A stretch of 64,000 bases of DNA from Liolophura sinensis. Lineage: Eukaryota; Mollusca; Polyplacophora; Chitonida; Chitonidae. The stretch lies in the NCBI RefSeq assembly GCF_032854445.1, contig NC_088302.1, positions 51,922,046 to 51,986,045 of the forward strand. Direction: 5' to 3'. The notes beneath the pieces are model-generated. The model ran no database searches. It had not been told where the DNA came from and worked only from the letters and a program-made list of their open reading frames with translations. The translations under genes and the position numbers were made by a program. Below, piece after piece: positions 38,001 to 50,000 of this stretch; position 1 is the first letter of the stretch; each line of letters opens with the position of its first letter.

Positions 38001-41000
38001 GAAAAATTGTATGTACAGCATCAAAACCCAAACATTCATTCATTCATTGTGTAACGTTGATAAATGAAGCCATATTTGTCAGCATCACTTTGGTTATCAG
38101 TGCATTGTTTAAAATGTCTTTCTCCAATCACCTTTCACCTGGTTTGCCATTTCAGGGAACACTCTCTAAGGCTCCTGTCACATCAAATCATTACGTACTA
38201 AAAACAGGTGCAAACAGTCAGTTGGACATGAAGTATGATGCGCATATAGTGTGCTGAAGTTTTCAGTGTTCTGACTTTTCCAGGAATAAGTGGACTCTTG
38301 TAAATTTTTGCTGGTCTTGTTTTCTTTTTCTAACAGCTCAGCAGCTGAAGACCTGTGTTCAGGAAGTGATAGTTATTGACATAAGTGGCCTCAAAGAACT
38401 TAAAAGTCATGAGATCAAGAATGGAGTTCTAATGCTGGGAGCAGGACTCAGTATGGCTGACCTCATAGATCTCAGTGACCATGGAGATCTTGCGGAAGGT
38501 ACTGAGTTCGATATCAACTGCTTTAATTTTATTCCTCATCAGTAGTTTAGTCAAGAAGATAAAACGTACAGTAATAGACATTTTAATACCAGTTAGGGCC
38601 TATGTTTGGGTAGAATACCTAATGTAGGCCTGTTTCTGTACAGGGTAGAAAAGTCGATAGTAACAACCATATGTTACCCGAGCCCTCGACACAGATATTA
38701 CTGATTGAAAGACATACAATTCCAAATGTCCCTTCCTTTTGCTACATGCATACGATGACCATTTTGTAACTTACAGATTGCACTGGCATGTCACTCATTG
38801 TGTTTTCTATAAGCAGTAATATCTATGACCTTGAATGTAAGGTATAAGGAAAGTAAAAAATTAACACATGCAGTTAATTTATTTGTGGTACAATAATAGA
38901 GTGAATAGATACATACAACTGTAGGAACTCATTTGCTGAATCAGCGTGAAGGTAACCAAAGACATACAGTGACCACACAAACTTTTTCACACATGCATAG
39001 CTCCCGGCATCCAAATGTAAACCCCTTTCAGATGTTTATGCATTACTTTTGCATTGCCAGTGTCTCTTGTACAAGCTGTTCCCAAAGTGCTGGAGTCCTG
39101 GGGATCACAGCTGAAGAACTCTGCGGTAAGGCTTTTTAACCAACTACTGTACCTGTACGCTCACATTTATTTCATTTTTTATTTCATTTATTGCAGAAAA
39201 GAGCTGTTGTACAGTATTCTGAGTTTGCTGAGAAAAGCTGGTAGAAATCTTAATGTTTTTAATAGTAAGTTTTATCTCAATGAAAAAAAAAAAAAATAAT
39301 TAGTATGAGGTATTCAGAATTTTCTTCTATGGAGATGTGGCCTTTATGGGCCAAAACAAGCCTAATTCTAACAAAATTTTTGTCCAATAATGTGATTTTT
39401 AAAACTTTATTGATCTTTCTTATGAAAAGAAAGAACTTTTTGCAGCACTACATATGAAAGTTTGTTGTTTAGTCCATGTATGTGATTTCATTTATGCTTT
39501 AACAGGTTCATTTACAGTTTACATCTTAGAGTTTGTGAAGAAGATCATTTTTTGTTTCATTACTCCCTTCAGACACTTGGTGGTCATATCATGTTAAGAG
39601 GGGCACGCTATGACCTGATGCCTCTCTTAGTGGCTGGAGACTGCTTTGCTCTAGTCGCATCTAAAGGTATTTTGATAAAATGCAATGACAATAAAAATTG
39701 TATCGATGTACACATGTTAATTAGATGGAAACTGCAAAATTCTTCTTCTGGATAACAAACTAAATAACACGATTTCTGTTGGAAGCAAACCCTGGTGAAT
39801 TTTTCTCTTGGTAGGGAGCAAAAACTAAAGACTCTTTTTGAGACTAGCAAACCCATTAGAACCTTCCTAAAGGACATAACTTAAGGAAACAAATTAGACT
39901 GATCCACCCGACTAACTTTAGAGAATCCTTCTCATATGGAAAGCAAACTCCAGAGATTCCTCCTTGGGGGGAAAAAGGCAAACACTAGATAATCCTTCTC
40001 ATAGAAGATGCAAACTCCAGCCAATTATCCTCCTGAGGAAAGCTAACCCTAGATAATATCCCTCCTAAGCAGACCCTGGACAGTCCTCTCTGAGAGGAAG
40101 CAAACCCTAGACAGTCCTCCTCTGAGAGGAAGCAAACCCTAGACAGTCACCCTCTGATTGGAAGCAAACCCTAGACTGTCATCTTCTGGGAGGAAGTAAA
40201 CCCTAGACAGTCATCCTCAGGGAGGAAGCAAACCCTAGACAGTCACCCTCTGAGAGGAAACAAACCCTAGACAGTCATCCTCAGAGAGGAAGCAAACCCT
40301 AGACAGTCACCCTCTGAGAGGAAGAAAACCCTAGACTGTCATCCTCTGAGAGGAAGCAAACGCTAGACAGTCCTCCTCTGAGAGGAAGCAAACCCTAGAC
40401 AGTCATCCTCTGAGAGGAAGCAAACCCTAGACAGTCATCTTCTGAGAGGAAGCAAACCCTAGACAGTCAATCCTCTGAGAGGAAGCAAACCCTAGACAGC
40501 CACCCTCTGAGAGGATGTAAACCCTAGACAGTCATCCCTGAGAGGAAGTAAACCCTAGACAGTCATCCCTGAGAGGAAGCAAACCCTAGACTGTCATCCT
40601 CTGACAGGAAGTAAACCCTAGACAGTCATCCTCTGAGAGGAAGCAAACCCTAGACTGTCATCCTCTGAGAGGATGCATACCCTAGACAGTCATCCTCTGA
40701 GAGGAAGCAAACCCTAGACAGTCATCCTCTGAGAGGATGCATACCCTAGACTGTCCTCCTCTGGGAGGAAGTAAACCCTAGACAGTCATCCTCTGAGAGG
40801 AAGCAAACCCTAGACTGTCATCCTCTGAGAGGAAGCAAACCCTAGATGGTCACCCTCTGAGAGGAAGCATACCCTAGACAGTCATCCTCTGAGAGGAAGC
40901 AAACGCTAGACAGTCCTCCTCTGAGAGGAAGCAAACCCTAGACAGTCATCCTCTGAGAGGAAGCAAACCCTAGACAGTCATCCTCTGAGAGGAAGTAAAC

Positions 41001-44000
41001 CCTAGACAGTCAATCCTCTGAGAGGAAGCAAACCCTAGACTGTCCTCCTCTGAGAGGAAGCAAACCCTAGACAGTCCTCCTCTGAGAGGAAGCAAACCCT
41101 AGACAGTCATCCTCTGAGAGGAAGCAAACCCTAGACAGTCATCCTCTGAGAGGAAGCAAACCCTAGACAGTCATCCTCTGAGAGGAAGTAAACCCTAGAC
41201 AGTCAATCCTCTGAGAGGAAGCAAACCCTAGACAGTCATCCTCTGAGGGGAAGCAAACCCTAGACAGCCACCCGCTGAGAGGAAGCAAACCCTAGACTGT
41301 CCTCCTCTGGGAGGAAGTAAACCGTAGACAGTCATCCCTGAGAGGAAGCAAACCCTAGACAGTCATCTTCTGATTGGAAGCAAACCCTAGACAGTCAATC
41401 CTCTGAGAGGAAGTAAACCCTAGACTGTCATCCTCTGAGAGGAAGCAAACCCTAGACAGTCCTCCTCTGAGAGGATGCATACCCTAGACAGTCATCCTCT
41501 GAGAGGAAGCAAACCCTAGACAGTCAATCCTCTGAGAGGAAGTAAACCCTAGACAGTCCTCCTCTGAGAGGAAGCAAACCCTAGACAGTCATCCTCTGAG
41601 AGGAAGCAAACCCTAGACAGTCAATCCCCTGAGAGGAAACCAACCCAAAACAATCCTCCTGGTGGAACAAACAAACCCTATGCAATCCTTCTGCCAGAGG
41701 AATCGAGATCTGGGGAATCCTCTTTGAGGAAGTAAGCTGTGGATAAAGAAACCCCAAAGAACCCTACTTCTCTTTGGGCGAGCAGTTTCTCAAGAAACAT
41801 CTTGAAGGAGTCAAGCACTAAAGGTCAAAGGAAGGATCTTTTGACCTTTAGTGCTTGACTCCTTCACGATGTTTCTTTGTCATTGATAAACTGCCATCTT
41901 AGTCCTGAAAAAAGTGAACTCTAGATTTCAAATCCTCCCTCTTCAGGAATGGTTATCCTATATTTAGCGACAAACAGCTGGCATGAGGATTTGCATCAAT
42001 GCCTTGTTTATCTTTGGAGCCTTATACATTCTTTAAACAAAAGAAAAGAGAAAATAAATAAATAAATAAATAAATTTATACCAAACACTTTAACAAATGG
42101 CACTTGCTGCTTCCTCATTTGGTTCTCAGCATTGAGAAGTTAGAGCAAGGAAAGAGGACTGGTTAGCCCGGTGTCAGTATAATGTGACTGGGTGGGGTGT
42201 TATGATACTTTAGTGGCGGCAGCACTTTGGCGGCATGGACTCACTTTGCCACTAAAAGACACACTATATGTACACTCACCAAATGCCGTGTCATCATATG
42301 GTTGAAAAAGTGTATGATGTAAAATATTAAGCAGACCATATATACATAATAAATAAGTGACATAATGACTGTCCTAACAACTATAGGCAATGAACTATCA
42401 TTTCCAGTAGAAGTCATCAGAGAGTTTTCTTTTTGTTTAACTGCATAAAGTTTATAAGGAGATTTGTCAAAGCTTTTAAGTTTATGTTCACATGCCAGAT
42501 GAATTCTGTTTGCCAAAATATTGGCCACCTTTTTTTCTGACAGATGACTGGACAGAGATTTATGAGTTAACATTTGAATTGCTGGTGTATTGTACAGAAG
42601 TCCTTCAGATTTCCACACAGAAATGATAAGAGTAGGTGAATCTTTCAATAGTAATAGCCTCAGTGTTCAAATATAATAACACGGGACGTCAAGAGTTAGT
42701 ATGCACATGTAATATTATGTTTATCTGTTTGTTAGCAGATGCAGAAAGGAAGATACAACTGAAGGAAGCATTTTTGCGTGATTCAAATCCACTTAAGCCA
42801 TGCGAAATTTTGATCTCAGTGGGTGTTCCGTGTGCGCAGAAGGTGAGGAAAATACATTTGTAGGATTCTAAACTCATGTACAGGCTTGGCTAAAAAGTCT
42901 CCTTGGCAATCTGAGTAATGTGCCGTTACACGGTCAGTGGTCATCATTTTACCTCATTCAGTTAAGATGACTTGAAATAAAATAAAATTATTTACACTTT
43001 TAACTGCATTCATCCTTAAATAAACTTTAAATCCAGGCTTTAAATTTGTGACATTCATTAAATGTCACATTTTTGATATACAGTGGAATTTAAATTTTCT
43101 TTTCTTTCTTGAATCAGTCCCTGGTATCTACATTTGTAATGGTTTTGTCTGCAATAGTAACCTGTGTGCCTTATGTATTAAAATGTTGATTGCTTTTTCT
43201 TTTCTATTTTCGTTAAAAGTTTGTGCAAACCTTTAAAGTGGCCAAAAGAAAACACCAGGACTTAGCCTCTCTGAGCGCTGCCTTCTTCCTAGGTATTTCA
43301 CCATCAGAAAAGCTCAAAATTGATGATGCTCAAATCACATATGGAGGAAATATCCCCTCATTGATTGTCCCTGTTGAAACAACGAAATTTTTGGCTGGCA
43401 GGTATGATTGAGCCACATATTGCCTTTTATCTGGTCAAATAAAGGAATTGGCAAATAGCCAGGAGAGGTTTAAAACTTTGGGACAGTGTGCAGGAATGAC
43501 TGTACTACCCACAATACTGGATTTCACGCCCTATTCTGATACTATTCTGTTCTTCAAGTTGTAGGCTATTTTATTGTCTTTGTCATGTTTTTGCCCTGGT
43601 ATAAGAAGTGGAACATGGATGTGGGAATCATGATTGTTTCTTTCTATTGTCAACTGGCTTCTCTGATTGACTGTGGCGATTGGCATTTCAACAGTTAATA
43701 TCACACAAGTAAACTTTGTCTTGAATGTATGTAAAAAGTGGGCCAATTTCTCATTGATTTTATTGGATTAGCTGTAACCAATTTAGCAAGGTTTAATTGT
43801 AGTTCTGTCTGTATGGATGCTTGTTTGTTAGTTTCAAGCCAATATTGTTGTATGAAAACTTTTTTTTACATTTTAATGATGTCTTCATTTTCCTTCGAAA
43901 CCAGTGGGCCCTAGACTTTTAATGGTACGGTTCATAAACTATGCTTGTGTGCCCATAGAAGTGTATTTCTTTGTACAGGATTATGAATTCTTCGTTTTGT

Positions 44001-47000
44001 TCTCAGGAAAGTGTCTGAGGAGATGATTGGTGAAGCTATGCTGGCCCTCCAGTCAGAATTGCTCCCATTTGAGGGGAAAGGCCTGTCTAAGACCCAGTCA
44101 CTATGGGCTCAGGGATTTCTCTCCAAGTGCCTCCTGGAGCTGATTGCTGGAAACCAACAGGTCAGTGGGATATCTTATATCTAAAAAACAAAACAGACAT
44201 CTTGTCATGTAACAGAATAAAGAACTGGTACATAAGTTATCTTCACAACCGCTTAGACATTATCTCTAATTAAACCTCGTCACCTTATTGTCAAACTGTA
44301 GTTTCTTTGTAAGGAAACTTCAGATAGTATACATTCTTATTTTGAAAAATGCAGTACTACAGAAAACTTAGTGTACAGAGACACCAAAATCAACACTACA
44401 CGGTGAAATAATGCGCAGTGCTATGTGGCCTGAATTTTATAGAACTATCTCTCACTGCGCCACCCCAGCCTTGCATAAGACACCAATGGAAACCACTGCC
44501 TTTGCCATGCATATGCCATATGATATTATACAATGATACTGTCCTGTTCAATTAGCCAATGTGTTCAAAGATCCAAGAAACATGCACACAAGTATCCTAC
44601 ACAATTTAAATGGGACCGCATGTATAAACGATCACTTATAGATTCATGAATGTGTTACCTAAAGGACGGAATAAAACTTTCCGCTTTGTAGATATATATA
44701 GTCCAAATTCACTGCATAAAATAGGACAATATGTGTCAGATGTTTATTCCACCCTTTTGAGTAGAAAGTCACCAAGGCACATGAATATTGTTAGTGAGTA
44801 TGGTTTTGAGATGGAGAAAGCACATTCCTAAAAGAAGAATTGACTCTGCACAATTCCTTTTTAAGGAAAGTGCTGTTACTAGTACTTTCTCCAGTATATA
44901 GGGGACATGTTTTCATGTACAAATTTAATGTTCCCACCCCGAATGCTGACCTGGTTTCTGCCAGGCTGGCCCAACTGTGAATGTGACTAAAGTGTACCTG
45001 ATTACCCAAAAACCAGACCTCACATCTGCCCAGGTAGCCCCACCCGAAAACCAGACCTCGCTTCTGCCCAGCTAGCCCAACTGAAAACCTGACCTCAAAT
45101 CTGCTCAGCTAGCCCCATCAGAAAACCTGACCTCACATCTGCCAAGCTAGCCCCATCTGAAAACCTGACCTCACATCTGCCCAGCTAGCCCAACTGAAAA
45201 CCTGATTTCACATCTGTCAAGCTATCCCCACCTGAAAAACCAGACCTCACAGTTGCCCAGCTAGCTGCATCAAAAAAACCTGACCTCACATCTATCCAGC
45301 TAGCCCCATCTGAAAACCTGACCTCACATCTGTCCAGCTATCCTCACCTGAAAACCGACCTCACAGTTGCCCAGCTAGCCGCACACAAAAACCTGACCTC
45401 AGTTCTGCCCAGCTAGCCCCATCTGAAAACCTGACCTTATATCTGCCCAGCTAGCCCCACCTGAAAACTGACCTCACAGTTGCCCAGCTAGCCGCAAGCG
45501 AAAACCTGACCTCAGTTCTGCCCAGCTAACCCCATCTGAAAACCTGACCTCACATATGTCCAGCTATCCCCACCTGAAAACCGACCTCACAGTTGTGCCA
45601 GCTAGCCGCACGCGAAAACCTGACCTCAGTTCTACCCAGCTAACCCCATCTGAAAACCTGACCTTATATCTGCCCAGCTAGCCCCACCTGAAAACCGACC
45701 TCACAGTTGCCCAGCTAGCCACACCCGAAAACCTGACCTCACATCTGCCCAGCTAGCTAGACCTGAAAACCTGACCTCACATCTGTCCAACTAGCCCCCC
45801 CCCCATCTGAAAACCTGACCTCACATCTATCCAGCTAGCTAGACCTGAAAACCTGATCTCACATCTGTCCAACTAGCCCCTCCCCCCCCCCATCTGAAAA
45901 CCTGACCTCACATCTATCCAGCTAGCTAGACCTGAAAACCTGATCTCACATCTGCCCAGCTAGCCACACCCGAAAACCCTACCTCACATCTGTCCAGCTA
46001 GACACACCCGAAAACATGATCTCACATCTATCCAGCTAGCCCCATCTGAAAACCGGATCTCACATCTATCCAGCTAGCCCCATCTGAAAACGTGACCTCA
46101 CATCTGCCCATCTAGGCACATCCAAAAACCTGACCTCACATCTATCTAGTTAGCCCCATCTGAAAACCTAACCTCACATCTGCCCTTCTAGCCACACCGG
46201 AAAACCTGACCTTGCATCTGCCTATCTAGCCCCACTTGAATCCCTGATCTCCTACTTGCCCATCCAGTCCCACCTGAAAACCTAACCTCGCATCCTCGCA
46301 TCTGCCCATATAGCCCCACCCGAAAACCTCACCTTGCACCTGCCCATCTAGCCCCACCCCAAAACCTGACGCCATATCAGCTCATCAATTATTCCCACCA
46401 ATAATGCTGACCTCAAGTCTCTCATTGCCCAGCTGTTTATCCTATCCACAAGGCAAATACCAGAACATAAAAGAGGAAGGAGAGCTTTTTTGGATAATGT
46501 TTAAACTGATTTGTCGCCATTGATTTTTTGTTCTTGTTTTTCAGGGAGACAGAGTCACTACAAACGAACAACCCGATATCTATAAATCATGTCAGATATT
46601 TGAGGTATGTGTTTGGCATTTAAAGTTGATTTAAAGTGGAAATCATGTTTGTGTTAAAGGGAGCTCTAACCAGAATTCTAGCATTCAGGTTTCAAGAGGG
46701 AAAGGATCTGTTTCACGAGGTCTTTGTAGTGTGAATTATACACTGTTCACGTAAATATGCCTTCTGCACCCATTGATATGGTAGTTTTGTACATGCTGAG
46801 CTAAGAGGGCTACATCCTGTTTGTGTCATATACATGTGTACAAAATGAATACAGGATATAATCTCAATGAAATAAATTAATTTTGATTATTGAATTCATT
46901 GATTATTTTATACAATTTATTATTTGCGAACATAATCTGGGACTGGTGTTCATTTCAGACTAATGATCCTAGTCTCTGGGTTTGACTATAACAGACTTTA

Positions 47001-50000
47001 CAAGATAGTCAGATTGAGAATGTATATTTATTTGATTGGTGTTTTACGCCATACTCAAGAATATTTCACTTATACGACGACGGCCAGCATTATGGTGGGA
47101 GGAAACCAGGCAGAACCCGTGGGAAACCCACGACCATCTGCAGGTTGCCGACAGAAGAAGTTCCCACTTTATTTGTATGCTTCATTAAAAGCAACATATG
47201 AGATAGGCCACAATCTAGTGTTTAAAGGTGCTCACCTTTGATCACACGAACACACAGCCGTTGGACAGAGAATTTGTGTGTTACCCTGCTCTCATGGCAC
47301 TCCATGGTTTCCTCCAACCGTAAAAGTGATGACCCTCATGAAAGTGAAAAATTCCTTTTCTGCAGATAGACCAAGAGGGCACCTTTTCTAAACTGAAGGC
47401 GGTTGGTCAGCCACTAACCCATTCCACAGGTGAAGAACAGGCTACAGGAGAAGCTGTGTTTATTGATGACATACCAATGACTGTGGGTAAGTTCTTCTAC
47501 CAGGTGTACATAGACATTGAGTTTCTTGAGTTATTAACTTTTACACCGTATGTGTTGTGTTTCCATGTGAGCTGTACACCATATGTGTTGTGTTTCCAGG
47601 TGAGCTGTATACCGTATATGTTGTGTTTCCAGGTGAGCTGTATACCATATGTGTTGTGTTTCCAGGTGAGCTGTATACCATATGTGTTGTTTCCATGTGA
47701 TCTCTACCCTGTATGTGTTGTCTTTCCATGTGAGCTGTACACCATATTGTTGTGTTTCCATGTGAGCTGTACACCCTATGTGTTGTGTTTCCAAGTGAAC
47801 TGTATACCATATGCGTTGTGTTTCTAGGTGAGCTGTACCCCATGTGTTTTGTTTCTAGGTGAGCTGTATACGGTGTGTGTTGTGTTTCTAGGTGAGCTGC
47901 AGATCATATGTGTTGTGTTTCCAGGTGAGCTGTACACAGTGTGTTGTGTTTCCAGGTGAGCTGTATACAATATGTGTTGTGTTTTGAGGTGAGCTGTACA
48001 CTATATGTGTTGTGTTTCCATGTGAGCTGTACACCATGTGTTGTGTTTCCAGGTGAGCTGTATACCGTATGTGTTGTGTTTCCAGGTGAGATGTACACCA
48101 TATGTGTTGTATTTCCAGTTGAGTTGTATACGAAATGTGTTGTGTTTCCAGGTGAACTGTACATGTATCCTGTTTTGAGCACTCAACATCATGCTAAGAT
48201 AACGGGCGTTGACTTGTCCGAGGCATTGTCTATGCCAGGTGTACATGGCTACATTGACCACAAGGACGTCCCAGGTGTAAATTTTGTGTTTGCTGAATAT
48301 GCCGATGAAGAGCTCCTGGCCACTGACACAGTAAGAGGTGTTTTAACAAAGTATTAGAATTGCATGTAAAGCAGAGCTTTACAAACTTTTTGCTATAGGG
48401 CACAAGGGGTCCCACAAGCTCTTTGCAGGCTGTTCTGGTTATAATGTTTCTCTTTGCACATGTTAATATACTCTGTAGGATATCAAGAAATGGTTTTACA
48501 AGGCAGTTTATACTGTATTTTGGCATGTAAAAATGTGCTTAAGCAACAATAAAAATCAATCAATAATGTTTGCCATTGGTGTATAGGTACATGTAGTTTC
48601 AAACAGTATTGGTTCACAAATGTTTTTTTGTGTGTTGTATATTATGAATAAATGATAGAGCATAAATGCAGTCTTACATACATGTACATTTATTCTGACT
48701 TTGATGGTGGTTGAAAATCTCAGACCAGGTGTTGAAAATGGTTGGAAGAAATTAAATTCACTATCTAAATATTGTGGCAAAGCATAACAGATGATCTCAC
48801 AATTTCCAAGCTATCTCTTAGTTATGTTCTCTACCAGGTGCATCATTGTGGTCAGATTATCTGTGGGATAGTGGCTACCGACCGGGATACAGCTGTCTCG
48901 GCAGCTCAGTGTGTCAAGGTCACGTACGAGGACCTCACTCCAGTTATATTGACCATACAGGTGGGATACAGCTGTCTTACTTATCAGTGCACCCAAAATT
49001 AAAGTACATGGGTATGGTCGGATACTGATAATTTCATCTTCGCCCAGAATCGCCTATCTCACACATACACTCACATTTGCTGTACTAGAGGTCATATCCC
49101 TCCATCCTTTTGGGATTGACTCTGACATCTTTGGTGAGTTGAAATTCAAGTTCAGTTAAAATACATCTAGCACACCTCGACCAATGAGAGTACCAGATCA
49201 AAGGAGCTGCTGCAACCAATTAGCGAAATCATCTTACATGAAGGTTTGCACCGCAGACATGTCATCTTACATGAAGGTTTGCACCGCAGACATGTCATCT
49301 TAATGAAGGTTTGCATCGCAGACATGAGCATTGAAGGGAGTAAACTTTCAGCAAGAAACTGTGAATCAATAAATGAACACACAAAGTATTGAAATTGTCT
49401 GTAATTTCTTAGAATTTTTCATCAACTAATTATCTTGCTGTAAGAAGTGTAGTACAGAAATATGATTAGTTGGTTGGTCCTGTAACAAGTGTAGTACAGA
49501 AATATGATTAGTTGTTTAGTCCTGTAAGAAGTGTAGTACAGAAATATTCTCTTGTTGAACCAGGAGGCCATCGAGGCCAAATCTTTCTTGGGGTTGCCTT
49601 GGCGGGTAACACGTGGGAATTTGGAGGCCGGCTTTGCTCAGAGCGATGAGGTTCTAGAAGGGGAACTGTCTACAAAGGGCCAGAAACACATCTACCTGGA
49701 GACGCTGGGAGCACTAAGTGTTCCCAGGGAGAGGGACCAAATAGAAGTGTACACAGGCACACAGCTTTGCCATACTCTGCAGGTGAGTTGCTGTTATCCT
49801 GGGACCAATTAGTTTGATTTACCTATATTCAACCTCATTTTGAAACAGTTTCCAGGTGGGTCATTTGATAATTTGGCTGGGTCTGGTTTACACCGCCCCC
49901 TCCTCCTCCACCCTCACCAACACCTCCGCCTCCCCCACCTCCTCCACCCTCACCATCACCTCCACCGCCCCCACCTCCTTCACCTTCATCACCACCCCCA

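Noticed and set aside
38157-38208. Possible extra exon ([17 protein letters not shown]) between exons 9 and 10
   Set aside because: Including it breaks the frame with exon 9 (a TAA appears at once). Skipping it gives the length expected from XDH between the first FAD loop and the IPEL-like block.
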